From Bacteroidota bacterium (GTDB lineage Bacteria > Bacteroidota > Bacteroidia > Chitinophagales > LD1), in assembly GCA_947479455.1 (NCBI GenBank), contig CANJZE010000002.1, positions 162,222 through 226,221 of the forward strand: a DNA stretch of 64,000 bases, in the 5' to 3' direction. Shown piece by piece: positions 1-7,267 of this stretch (the stretch's first letter is position 1; each line of letters opens with the position of its first letter). Both the position numbers and the translations under genes were made by a program. The notes beneath the pieces are model-generated. The model was given only the letters and a program-made list of their open reading frames with translations, was not told where the DNA came from and searched no databases.

Positions 1-1609
1 TGTTGCTTACATTATTATCTCCCGCTGTGGGCGTAACATTTACATCAAAACAAATTTGCGAGCCGAGTGGCGCGGTGGTATCAGTTTGCACTACTATATT
101 AAAATCTGCATTAGGGTTTACAGCCGACCAGTTACTAATGTTATAAGTAAGCGTATTACCCGCAACGCTTGGTATAAGCGCACCACCCGCAGCAGAAACA
201 AACGTAGCCGCACCGCTTATAGTAGTAACCAACTGACCGCTTAAATTATTGGTGTTGCAGTTTTGCCCCCAAAACTGCGCCCAGTCTCCTGCGGGAATAT
301 TTACATAAGCGTTATGTGCAGGCTGAAAAGAATTTGAAACCAAACTCCATGCACCCACATCAAAGCCGGGTTTGCATTGCATCGCAAAATCTTTATCGTA
401 ATCAAATGAATCGAGCGCGGTAATAACCGAAGTATCAAAGCGGCTGGCGGGGCAAAGAATATCAAAAGGAACACCTGTGGTATCTATGGTAGTTTCATAA
501 GTTCCCATATCGGTATCAAACGAATAAATACCATAACCACCGCTATAGTTTTGTTGGGTAAGCACACCGTTTTCATACAGGTTTACTTTCATATTCTGCA
601 CATTGGTTTCTCCTGCATCTTTTATGCAATTGCCGCTGGTATCGTTGTAAACTTTGCCGTTGATGTTCCAATACACCGAGCAGCCGTTTGCGTTGAAGGG
701 GTCGCAGAGGGGAATGGAATCTAAGGAAGGATTACTAAATGAATTTGATTGGGGATAATTGGTTAGGCAGGTGATACCGGTATTAGCAAAGTAAAAATTG
801 ACTATCTTTTTTAGCTCGGGCAGACAATACAAATTAGGATTATAAAAGCAAAAGAATGAAGTTAATGAGTCTGGCAGGTCAGGAACACTACTAAGTAAAT
901 TACCACCACAACTTAACTTAGTTAAGCCATTGGGCAAAATTGGAAGTACAGTAAGTTGATTCCAACCGCAATCGAGTTCTATTAATGAATTTGGTAAAGA
1001 CGGTAAAAGTGAAAGTTGATTATTGCTGCAAATAAGCACATACAAGAAATTTGGTAACGTTGGTAAAGAATTTAATGAATTACCATTACATAACAATCTA
1101 CCTAAGGAACTTGGCAAATCAGGTAATGAACTAAGTAGATTGTTGCGACAATCAAGGAATGATACCGAACTTGGCAGTACAGGCAATGAACTGAGCAGAT
1201 TAGTTCCACAATTAATGGCTATCAATGGGTTTAGCAAAGGTGGTAAAGATACCAGCTGGTTACTCTGGCAATCTAGTTGACTCAAGGAACGAGGCAAAGA
1301 AGGAAGTGAAGTAAGTTGATTATTACTACAATCAAGTAATTGAACATTTGAGAAATATTGGACTCCACTTAGGTCATGAATATTAGCCGCAGAGCAAAAC
1401 ATGCCACCCGCATTCACCACCGCATTACAAGTAGTATCCATCTGCCATCCCACAGTATTATTTCCTTGCAAACAAGTTGAGTAACCATTTGCATTCAACC
1501 ATGTTCCAAAATTCGTATCTGGTATGCTCACCCACTGTGCCTTCAAATCTAATATTGAAAATTGAAGAAGTAATATTGAAATGCAAATGCAGAGGAGGTG
1601 TTTCTTCAT
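1..1609 (-). CDS. LRR and SD-domain surface protein, C-terminus cut by window edge
   Basis: Open reading frame running off the left edge, so the C-terminus (where a T9SS sorting domain would be expected) is not visible. The ATG gives a signal peptide (MKKHLLCIC..., cleavage likely after LKAQ at residue 25). Residues 82-265 hold nine leucine-rich repeats of 20 residues with the pattern LPxLPxSLxxLxCxxNxLxS, the short bacterial type also known from YopM/IpaH proteins, each with a central Cys. After them, around NGKVYNDTSGNCIKDAGE, an SdrD B-like domain begins, followed by Asn/Gly-rich beta-sandwich sequence. Probably an exported surface or adhesion protein; ligand unknown. Its predicted promoter lies in a 70-bp direct repeat immediately upstream. 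The hydrophobic core of the signal peptide is encoded by a heptamer repeat tract. Confidence 0.85.
   Translation of the reverse strand, partial: MKKHLLCICISILLLQFSILDLKAQWVSIPDTNFGTWLNANGYSTCLQGNNTVGWQMDTTCNAVVNAGGMFCSAANIHDLSGVQYFSNVQLLDCSNNQLTSLPSLPRSLSQLDCQSNQLVSLPPLLNPLIAINCGTNLLSSLPVLPSSVSFLDCRNNLLSSLPDLPSSLGRLLCNGNSLNSLPTLPNFLYVLICSNNQLSLLPSLPNSLIELDCGWNQLTVLPILPNGLTKLSCGGNLLSSVPDLPDSLTSFFCFYNPNLYCLPELKKIVNFYFANTGITCLTNYPQSNSFSNPSLDSIPLCDPFNANGCSVYWNINGKVYNDTSGNCIKDAGETNVQNMKVNLYENGVLTQQNYSGGYGIYSFDTDMGTYETTIDTTGVPFDILCPASRFDTSVITALDSFDYDKDFAMQCKPGFDVGAWSLVSNSFQPAHNAYVNIPAGDWAQFWGQNCNTNNLSGQLVTTISGAATFVSAAGGALIPSVAGNTLTYNISNWSAVNPNADFNIVVQTDTTAPLGSQICFDVNVTPTAGDNNVSN
815..1366 (-). repeat. 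LRR array, nine 60-bp units
   Basis: Nine consecutive 60-bp units coding for 20-residue leucine-rich repeats (LPxLPxSLxxLDCxxNQLxS). The last unit has one extra residue. Period and consensus can be read directly in the translation. Confidence 0.85.
1552..1579. repeat. Heptanucleotide tract inside LRR signal peptide
   Basis: Four 7-bp units (atattga, aaattga, agaagta, atattga). Read on the minus strand they encode residues 11-20 of the LRR protein, the hydrophobic core of its signal peptide. The unit is close to the ttcaatt/aattgaa units found upstream of the NtrC-like gene at 52495-52529. Confidence 0.7.
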
Positions 1610-1645
1610 CTGTTTTAATTTTAACCCCGCCTTTGTAAAACTTCA

Positions 1646-1715
1646 GCAGGCAAGTAAAAGTAAACGGTTTTGTTTGAGTTCAAATTTTTGAGATGGAGAA
1701 ATGAAGGAAGATTTA
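1646..1715. repeat. 70-bp direct repeat, copy 1
   Basis: Matches 2511-2580 at 67 of 70 positions without gaps; the differences are at repeat positions 30, 39 and 40. Lies between the LRR gene start and the 55-residue ORF. The two copies are 865 bp apart and bracket a two-gene unit. Sequence on either side of the copies is not similar. Confidence 0.95.
1655..1684 (-). promoter_or_regulatory. Predicted promoter of LRR gene (in repeat copy 1)
   Basis: Minus strand shows TTTG (1684-1681), an 18-nt spacer and TACTTTTA (1662-1655), close to the Bacteroidota TTTG/TAnnTTTG consensus with the last base off. The start codon is 46 nt downstream of the -7 element. The identical arrangement is present in the second repeat copy. 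Confidence 0.45.
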
Positions 1716-1719
1716 GTAT

Positions 1720-1734
1720 GTGCAAAATTTGCAC
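1720..1734. other. Short perfect inverted repeat
   Basis: gtgcaaa-a-tttgcac: seven paired bases around one central base, between the direct repeat and the end of the 55-residue ORF. No U-run follows on either strand, so it is more like an operator-type palindrome than a terminator. Function unknown. Confidence 0.4.
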
Positions 1735-1782
1735 AAGTTGAATTTCGTAAGTTTAGTGGTGAACTAAAATCCGATTCAACGT

Positions 1783-1950
1783 TTACGCTATTGTTTTTAC
1801 TTTCTTGTTTTTTACCGCGCGTAGTTTTCTCATCGCATTCTTAGCCTTTATTTCAGCCATTAGTTTTCTGAAGTCGCGAAGTTCTTCTGCTGTCCAAGGT
1901 TTTGATTGAACGGTAAAGTCAGCATTTTTTGATTCTCTGATTAGTCCCAT
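1783..1950 (-). CDS. Small basic protein (55 aa), partner of GNAT-like gene
   Basis: ATG at 1950, TAA at 1783-1785, giving 55 residues that start MGLIRESKNADFTVQ and include KPWTAEELRDFRKLM, then a Lys/Arg-rich tail (KLRAVKNKKVKTIA). It begins 5 bp after the stop of the GNAT-like gene, so the two are almost certainly co-transcribed and translationally coupled. From memory, Bacteroidota genomes contain similar short proteins opening MGLI-(R/K)-E...DF next to GNAT-like genes, which supports a real gene; this was not searched. No signal peptide or membrane segment. Role unknown; a toxin-antitoxin-like or binding-partner role is only inference from size, charge and coupling. Confidence 0.65.
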   Translation of the reverse strand: MGLIRESKNADFTVQSKPWTAEELRDFRKLMAEIKAKNAMRKLRAVKNKKVKTIA

Positions 1951-1955
1951 GTTGA

Positions 1956-2480
1956 TTATGATTTAAAGTATTGAGCAATTAGTCGCAAAGCTGCCTTTGT
2001 TTCTATAAACATTCTCAAGCCGCGAAAGTGTGTGGCATAAAGCGATTCCTGATAGTGCTTGATTAGTGCGGTCTTGGCATCAAACGCAAGGAAACCTTCA
2101 TAACCCTTATCTACAGAAACCTTACAGGCAAACGCTACAAGATTTCCCGGAACTCCCAAATAAACTTTGTCTTTGTATTTGTTGAATTTTGCGCTTTCAA
2201 TCAGGTGCATGAAAACGTGGTCTTGTTTATCTTCTATGCTTATTAAGCCCTGAATAATGGTTGGATTGTTTACTGTGGTAAGTTTGTAAACTTCCTTGGT
2301 CTTGTCTTTGGTTTCTTTTGTCCAGTCAAATTTCCAATCAGTCTTATTAATTTGTTTTAAATCAGCCGCGGACATTCTTACTACTTCTGTATCGAACACC
2401 TCACCGGTAGAAGTGTTTTCAATAGAGTTGGTGAGTTTGTCAATCACAAAGTCAAGAGGTCTTTTTCTTGATTTCTTCAT
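1956..2480 (-). CDS. GNAT-like protein of two-gene cassette
   Basis: 174 residues. The N-terminal third (LTNSIENTSTGEVFDTEV) resembles leaders of uncharacterised Bacteroidota GNAT-like proteins. The C-terminal half reads like an acetyltransferase fold: a strand pair around NNPTIIQGLISIEDKQDHVF, then YLGVPGNLVAFACKVSVDK, GYEGFLAFDAKT and a final alpha segment with LRMFIETKAALRLI. A clear acetyl-CoA P-loop (Q/RxxGxG/A) is not obvious, so catalysis is unproven. No signal peptide, so presumably cytoplasmic. First gene of a two-gene operon with the 55-residue ORF. The unit is bounded by 70-bp direct repeats and its promoter sits in the upstream copy. Proximity to hicBA suggests a small mobile or toxin-antitoxin-rich island. 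Confidence 0.7.
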   Translation of the reverse strand: MKKSRKRPLDFVIDKLTNSIENTSTGEVFDTEVVRMSAADLKQINKTDWKFDWTKETKDKTKEVYKLTTVNNPTIIQGLISIEDKQDHVFMHLIESAKFNKYKDKVYLGVPGNLVAFACKVSVDKGYEGFLAFDAKTALIKHYQESLYATHFRGLRMFIETKAALRLIAQYFKS

Positions 2481-2510
2481 AATTCCAAAGCTAATAAAAA
2501 AAGTAGTTGG

Positions 2511-2580
2511 GCAGGCAAGTAAAAGTAAACGGTTTTGTTGGAGTTCAAATTTTTGAGACAGAGAAATGAAGGAAGATTTA
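2511..2580. repeat. 70-bp direct repeat, copy 2
   Basis: Second copy of the element at 1646-1715 (67 of 70 identical). Lies upstream of the GNAT-like gene and directly before the hicBA promoter. Confidence 0.95.
2520..2549 (-). promoter_or_regulatory. Predicted promoter of GNAT-like operon (in repeat copy 2)
   Basis: Minus strand TTTG (2549-2546), 18-nt spacer, TACTTTTA (2527-2520), with the ATG 40 nt downstream. Identical boxes to copy 1; one of the three differences between the copies falls in the spacer. Confidence 0.45.
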
Positions 2581-2583
2581 GCT

Positions 2584-2615
2584 GTTGCGATTTTTGATTT
2601 AGATATTTATCTTTG
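2584..2615 (+). promoter_or_regulatory. Predicted hicBA promoter
   Basis: TATCTTTG at 2608-2615 is a perfect TAnnTTTG -7 element, 16 nt before the hicB ATG, with GTTG at 2584-2587 in the -33 position. The same -7 sequence occurs before the DUF433/DUF5615 pair. Confidence 0.55.
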
Positions 2616-2630
2616 TTCAAACAGTATAAC

Positions 2631-2867
2631 ATGAAAGCAAATCCCACCTATACAGCCGTAATGATGCAAGCCAAAGACGGCACTTTTACCGGCTACATTG
2701 AAGAAGTGCCTGCGGTTATTTCGCAAGGCAACAACGAACAGGAGTTACGCGAAAATTTATTAGATGCCCTGCAAATGATGTTGGACTACTATAAAGTTGA
2801 GGCACGCAAATTTTTTCGCAAAACCCCTTCCCTTCAACGTAAAAGAGAAATTCTTTCCCTTGTATGA
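2631..2867 (+). CDS. hicB: HicB-family antitoxin
   Basis: 78 residues from the ATG at 2631. The sequence YTAVMMQAKDGTFTGYIEEVP...SQGNNEQELRENLLDAL is the compact beta-alpha HicB fold that binds the HicA toxin; the C-terminal KREILSLV fits the short antitoxin ends typical of this phylum. As antitoxin it would neutralise HicA and probably repress the operon. The stop overlaps the hicA start as ATGA (2864-2867), the usual translational coupling. HicB-before-HicA order is the reverse of the E. coli arrangement but is common elsewhere. An in-frame upstream start at 2613 would fall inside the predicted -7 box and is unlikely. Confidence 0.85.
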   Translation: MKANPTYTAVMMQAKDGTFTGYIEEVPAVISQGNNEQELRENLLDALQMMLDYYKVEARKFFRKTPSLQRKREILSLV

Positions 2868-3052
2868 AGCGGAACTTTTTTCTGAAGCATCTAAAGCTGC
2901 ACAATTGTGTTTTAGCTCGAGAAGGTTCAAAGCATTCCATCTTTAAAAACTTGGGCAACAACAAAGCCACTACTGTTCCCCGCCATGCAGATTTGAACGA
3001 CATTACCTGCCGTATGATTTGCAAACAATTAGAAATTCCATTTGTGAAATAA
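2864..3052 (+). CDS. hicA: HicA-family mRNA interferase toxin
   Basis: 62 residues, the complete dsRBD-like HicA fold: basic N-terminal helix (MKRNFFLKHLKLHNC), the REGSKHSIF strand with the catalytic His (H24), and the PRHADLND segment before the C-terminal helix. HicA toxins cleave mRNA and tmRNA when freed from HicB. Starts within the hicB stop codon (ATGA). No truncation visible; residues key to the family are retained, so the pair is probably functional. Confidence 0.88.
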   Translation: MKRNFFLKHLKLHNCVLAREGSKHSIFKNLGNNKATTVPRHADLNDITCRMICKQLEIPFVK

Positions 3053-3203
3053 ATTTCTGCTGCGCATAATATCGGCAAGGCAAACATTTTCTTGTCCCAT
3101 TTCTATCGTCCAAAAATATTCTTTCGTTCACACACAATAACTCAAAACTCATTTGCGTTAAGTGGTATCGCTCATTTTAATATTTCGACTTTCGTCCTGT
3201 TAT

Positions 3204-4523
3204 ATGCCTTCGCAAAATTATCTCCCACAAACGCTTAAAGGAACTGCTCTTGTTATTGCTGCGCTGCTCGTGCTTGGTATAATTCCTGAATTTGATTTAG
3301 GCAGTTTTCATTGGAAGCGAGTGAATATTCTGCATGATATTTTTACAAAACAAAAGGATGTGGTGAAAATTGATTCGTCTCAAATCATAAAACCAATTTA
3401 CGTAGATACCTGTAAGAAGGGAGTGCTTTGCGTGGAGGATTATAGCAAAGACACTAGCGGCTTGAATGTCTTTCTTTCCGCACTTGATTCATCTAAAAAA
3501 AGAATTGTGCGCATCGCCTGGTTTGGCGATTCGTATGTAGAAGGCGATATTCTTCTCGACCCTTTGCGCGATTCGATGCAGGCAATCTTCGGTGGAAGCG
3601 GTGTTGGTTTTGTTCCTATAACTTCCGAAGTAGCGGGCTTTCGACAAACGATTATTCATTCGTATGATAACTGGAAAACTTTTGCAATCGTGGGAACAAG
3701 AGATGCCGAACATCCGCTTGGTCCTGCAGGTTTTTCATTTGTAGCTGAAGAAGGAAACGCAGTTTCTTATACTGCTGAAAAAAGAATTCGCCTCAACAAT
3801 TTTCCTACTGCAAAATTGTATTACGGAAACTGCGATAGTGCTCTAGTAACCGCAAACGGAAATGAAATTGGGTTAGCCACAGTAAAATCTGTTCATCAAA
3901 AAAACCTTGGAGAGAATCTTTCATCATTGAAATTATCTGTAAAAGGCAAAGCAGATTTATATGGTGTTTCTCTCGAGAGCAAAACAGGAATTTGTATTGA
4001 CAATTTTTCGATGCGCGGTAATTCAGGAATAGGATTGAATTATGTGAACGAAAAAATGTTCCGTGATTTTGATTCCATTCATCCTTACGATTTGATTGTG
4101 CTTAGCTATGGTTTGAATGTGGCGAATGAAAAATCGAAAAACTACGATTGGTATACGCGCAGCATGAAGCCAACTATCGCTATGATGAAGCGCTCTTTTC
4201 CTCACAGTTCAGTTTTAGTTATCGGGTGCAGCGATAGAGCAGAGAAAATAGATGGCGAATTACAAACCATGCCTTCGGTAAAACGATTGATTAACGTGCA
4301 GCGCAAAATGGCGGCTGATAATGAAGTTTGCTTTTGGAATTTGTTTGAAGCTATGGGCGGTGACTCAACGATGATTCGCTGGGCAAATATGCCGAAACAT
4401 GCTTTAGCCAATAAGGATTATACGCACTTAAGTTTTTACGGAGGAAGGAAAGTGGCGAACATTTTTTTACAAACGATTTTATACGAGAGAGAAAAATATG
4501 AACGCAGGCGAATTAGTAAATGA
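3204..4523 (+). CDS. Membrane-anchored SGNH-fold hydrolase/acyltransferase
   Basis: 439 residues from ATG 3204 (a GTG at 3162 is possible but adds only poor sequence). An N-terminal hydrophobic segment (TALVIAALLVLGIIP) suggests export with membrane anchoring. SGNH blocks are visible: block I WFGDSYVEGD with the nucleophile Ser, block III SYGLNVANE, and block V DYTHLSFYGG with Asp and His. In this context such proteins act as esterase or acyltransferase partners of MBOAT proteins, moving acetyl or other acyl groups onto exported polysaccharide (compare AlgJ/AlgX, PatB). Followed 20 bp later by a second SGNH gene and then the MBOAT gene, a three-gene operon. Confidence 0.8.
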   Translation: MPSQNYLPQTLKGTALVIAALLVLGIIPEFDLGSFHWKRVNILHDIFTKQKDVVKIDSSQIIKPIYVDTCKKGVLCVEDYSKDTSGLNVFLSALDSSKKRIVRIAWFGDSYVEGDILLDPLRDSMQAIFGGSGVGFVPITSEVAGFRQTIIHSYDNWKTFAIVGTRDAEHPLGPAGFSFVAEEGNAVSYTAEKRIRLNNFPTAKLYYGNCDSALVTANGNEIGLATVKSVHQKNLGENLSSLKLSVKGKADLYGVSLESKTGICIDNFSMRGNSGIGLNYVNEKMFRDFDSIHPYDLIVLSYGLNVANEKSKNYDWYTRSMKPTIAMMKRSFPHSSVLVIGCSDRAEKIDGELQTMPSVKRLINVQRKMAADNEVCFWNLFEAMGGDSTMIRWANMPKHALANKDYTHLSFYGGRKVANIFLQTILYEREKYERRRISK

Positions 4524-4552
4524 GCAAATTTGAAAATGAATAAATGAATAAT
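4518..4552. repeat. Heptanucleotide tract between SGNH genes
   Basis: Five degenerate 7-bp units (such as aaatgag, gaaaatg, aataaat, gaataat) covering the end of the first SGNH gene and the start region of the second. Contiguous, apart from 3 bp, with the agtccga tract. Confidence 0.55.
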
Positions 4553-5803
4553 AAAAGTCCGAAGTCCGAAGTCCGAAGTCCGAACGCGAACATCCGAGTT
4601 GTTGCGGCTGTTGTCTATTGTCTATTGTCTAACATCTATAGTCTAACTGCACAAACGAAATACCCCTTCATTCACGAAGAGCGAAACGAAATAGTTGGCG
4701 ATAAAGTGCTTGATGGTTTTTTTGAAAAGTTATATCAACAAAAAACCAACAACAATCAACGTATTAACGTATTGCAGATTGGCGATTCGCATATTCAGGC
4801 AGATATGTTGAGTGGAATTGTGCGCAGTAATTTTCAAACCGATTTCGGAAACGCAGGAAGAGGTTTGGTTGTGCCTATACGCGTAGCGCGAAGTAACGAA
4901 CCCTCTAACTATAAAATTACGAGCAATGTGAAATGCTATGGTAAACGTTGCGTATACATTGGCGATTCGCTTGATTACGGCATTGGAGGTTTTGTGGTAA
5001 AGACCAGTGACGACACCGCGCAGTTCCGTATTCGCACTTTCGATTATGGCGCGTTGAATTATTCCTTTCATAAGGTCACTTTGTTTTACCAGCAAGATTC
5101 TTCTTACAATTTTTCTATTGAAGATACTTTGGGAAACCTGCTCGCTTCAATTCAAAAAGATTCTTCTACACGAAATGTTTCTACTACAACACTTTCAATA
5201 AACACCAATGACATTATTCTCAAAGCGCATCGCAACGATTCTTCGCAAAACAGTGCCACGCTTTATGGTTTAAATTTAGAAAACGACAGCAACGGTGTAA
5301 TTTATCATGCTATCGGTGTAAATGGTGCAGAAGCATTTCAATATGTGCAAGCCAAATATTTTTCAGAACAAACACAAATGCTTCGCCCCGATTTGATTAT
5401 TGTTTCTCTCGGCACTAACGAAGCTAATCGCAGACCATTCAATAATGAATTGACTGCCGCGCGTTTAGATTCATTAGTAAAACAATTGCAAAAGTACAAT
5501 CCGAACACTCCAATACTTTTAACCACACCGCCCGATTCTTATTACGGTCGCAAATATTACAACCCAGCGGTTTCTGCTATGCACGTTATTATAGTTGATT
5601 ATGGTAAAGAGCATGACCTGCCCGTGTGGGATTTATTTTCCGCCACCGGTGGTTTTAAAAGCTGCTACCAGTGGAAGAAATATAAGTTGATGCGTAAAGA
5701 TGGCGTTCACTTTTCGCGCGCGGGTTATGAATTGCAGGGAAATCTTTTGTATGAAGCGTTGATGAAATCTTACAACAAATATGTCAGCGTTCGACCTCAA
5801 TAA
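4544..5803 (+). CDS. Secreted SGNH-fold hydrolase/acyltransferase
   Basis: 419 residues. SGNH block I QIGDSHIQAD (nucleophile Ser), block III SLGTNEANR, block V KDGVHFSRAGY (Asp-x-x-His). Exported: signal peptide with cleavage near SLTAQ. No other in-frame ATG exists before the mature domain, so the start at 4544 is forced, although the first 35 residues are encoded by two heptamer tracts (agtccga x4 and tgtctat-like x5). Overlaps the MBOAT start by 23 bp. Predicted to work with the preceding SGNH protein and the MBOAT to acylate a surface glycan; donor and acceptor unknown. Confidence 0.82.
   Translation: MNNKSPKSEVRSPNANIRVVAAVVYCLLSNIYSLTAQTKYPFIHEERNEIVGDKVLDGFFEKLYQQKTNNNQRINVLQIGDSHIQADMLSGIVRSNFQTDFGNAGRGLVVPIRVARSNEPSNYKITSNVKCYGKRCVYIGDSLDYGIGGFVVKTSDDTAQFRIRTFDYGALNYSFHKVTLFYQQDSSYNFSIEDTLGNLLASIQKDSSTRNVSTTTLSINTNDIILKAHRNDSSQNSATLYGLNLENDSNGVIYHAIGVNGAEAFQYVQAKYFSEQTQMLRPDLIIVSLGTNEANRRPFNNELTAARLDSLVKQLQKYNPNTPILLTTPPDSYYGRKYYNPAVSAMHVIIVDYGKEHDLPVWDLFSATGGFKSCYQWKKYKLMRKDGVHFSRAGYELQGNLLYEALMKSYNKYVSVRPQ
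4556..4583. repeat. agtccga x4 perfect heptamer repeat
   Basis: Four perfect tandem copies of agtccga in the 5' coding end of the second SGNH gene (residues 5-14). A gain or loss of one unit would shift the frame, so it could in principle phase-vary expression. Confidence 0.9.
4612..4646. repeat. tgtctat-type heptamer tract in signal peptide
   Basis: Five units (tgtctat, tgtctat, tgtctaa, catctat, agtctaa) encoding the hydrophobic core of the SGNH signal peptide (VYCLLSNIYSLT). Related units occur at 15443-15470, 62502-62536 and, inverted, at 47944-47978. Confidence 0.85.
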
Positions 5804-7250
5804 ATTCTTTTACCAGTTTGCGTACCACCGCAACGAGCCGTTGATTTTCAGCACGGGTCTTTTCCTGTGGATGTTCCTGTTTTTCGTTGGTGGCTTTTAT
5901 TTGCTTCGCAAAAGGCGCGACCCAAAACTGATATATGTAATTCTGTTTTCGCTTTACTTCTATTACAAAAGCAGCGGAATTTATTTTCTGTTACTCATTC
6001 TTTCAACTGTAGTTGATTATACCCTCGCCAATTTTATTTATACCGCTAACACTCAAAACATAAAACGCGCGTGGTTAATTTTTAGTTTGACTTTAAATCT
6101 TGGCTTGCTTGCGTATTTCAAATACACCAACTTCCTCTACGAAATTTTCTGCAATCTCACCCAACATCATTACGACCCGTTCAGTATTTTCTTACCTGTA
6201 GGTGTTTCGTTTTTTACCTTTCAATCGCTTAGTTATACCATTGAAATTTATCGTGGCGATTTAAAACCTGTGAAACGAATTCTTGATTACGCTTTCTTCG
6301 TTTCCTTTTTTCCGCAGCTCGTGGCGGGGCCTATTGTGCGCGCAAAAGATTTTTTGCCGCAAATAAATTTGCCCACGATTGTTACACAAGCCATGTTTGG
6401 TGAAGGAGTTTTTCTGATTGCAACCGGTCTGTTTAAGAAGGCTGTCATCTCCGATTTTATTTCCATCAATTTTGTTGATAGAATTTTCGACAACCCCACG
6501 CTTTACACCGGTCTCGAAAATCTTTTTGGCGTGTATGGTTACGCGCTGCAAATCTATTGCGACTTCAGCGGTTATAGCGACATGGCAATTGGCATCGCAC
6601 TTCTCTTTGGATTTAAACTTTGTTTGAATTTCGATTCGCCATATCAAAGTTCGAGCATTACAGAATTTTGGAGACGTTGGCATATTTCTTTGTCGAGCTG
6701 GCTTCGCGACTACCTCTATATTTCATTAGGCGGAAATCGCAAAGGCCGCCTGCGCACTTACCTCAATCAGTTTCTCACTATGTTGCTCGGTGGCTTGTGG
6801 CATGGTGCTGCTTTTCGCTTTGTGCTTTGGGGTGCACTTCATGGTGTGGCTCTCGGCATTGATAAATTCATCAAAGAGCAATTCAAAATTCCCGACACCA
6901 AATTTTTCAAAATTGCTGGCGTGTTCATCACGTTTCACTTCGTTTGTTTCTGCTGGATATTCTTCCGAGCAGATACTATGGCGCTCGCAGGCGATGTGCT
7001 TTCGCAAATTGCTTTTCACTTCACGCCTTCTGTGTTTTTCAGTTTCATCACGGGTTACAAAAACATTTTGTTGGTGATGTTGCTCGGCTATGTGCTTCAT
7101 TTTGTTCCCAAAAATATTGAACTCAAAACCCGCGCATGGGTAACCGATATGCCACTACAAGCCAAGGTTGCTTTAATGGTAGCGGTGATTGTGCTGGTGA
7201 TTCAGGTAAAGAGTTCAGAGATACAGCCGTTTATTTATTTCCAGTTTTAG
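5781..7250 (+). CDS. MBOAT-family O-acyltransferase (AlgI/DltB-like)
   Basis: 489 residues, about ten membrane segments. Family signature: PVGVSFFTFQSLSYTIEIYRG, PQLVAGPIVRAKDFLP, FCDFSGYSDMAIG-type motif (IYCDFSGYSDMAIGIALLFG), EFWRRWHISLSSWLRDYLYI and the essential His region GGLWHGAAFRFVLWGALHG (H341, H354). These integral membrane enzymes carry acyl groups from the cytoplasm across the membrane to periplasmic SGNH partners. The start overlaps the upstream SGNH gene by 23 bp; the alternative Met would remove part of the first membrane segment. Part of a three-gene operon for acylation of an exported glycan. Confidence 0.92.
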   Translation: MSAFDLNKFFYQFAYHRNEPLIFSTGLFLWMFLFFVGGFYLLRKRRDPKLIYVILFSLYFYYKSSGIYFLLLILSTVVDYTLANFIYTANTQNIKRAWLIFSLTLNLGLLAYFKYTNFLYEIFCNLTQHHYDPFSIFLPVGVSFFTFQSLSYTIEIYRGDLKPVKRILDYAFFVSFFPQLVAGPIVRAKDFLPQINLPTIVTQAMFGEGVFLIATGLFKKAVISDFISINFVDRIFDNPTLYTGLENLFGVYGYALQIYCDFSGYSDMAIGIALLFGFKLCLNFDSPYQSSSITEFWRRWHISLSSWLRDYLYISLGGNRKGRLRTYLNQFLTMLLGGLWHGAAFRFVLWGALHGVALGIDKFIKEQFKIPDTKFFKIAGVFITFHFVCFCWIFFRADTMALAGDVLSQIAFHFTPSVFFSFITGYKNILLVMLLGYVLHFVPKNIELKTRAWVTDMPLQAKVALMVAVIVLVIQVKSSEIQPFIYFQF

Positions 7251-7267
7251 AAAATATTACTAACACC

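Noticed and set aside
1023-1280. 85-codon plus-strand frame
   Set aside because: Antisense to the LRR array; its apparent repeat pattern is just the complement of the 60-bp units.
1646-1715. Integron attC site
   Set aside because: The 70-bp repeat has no RYYYAAC/GTTRRRY ends and no extended imperfect palindrome; no integrase nearby.
2811-2940. Possible frameshift in hicB, because the +1 frame continues with protein-like sequence
   Set aside because: The ATGA overlap with hicA and the normal hicB length and KREILSLV end show that hicB is intact.
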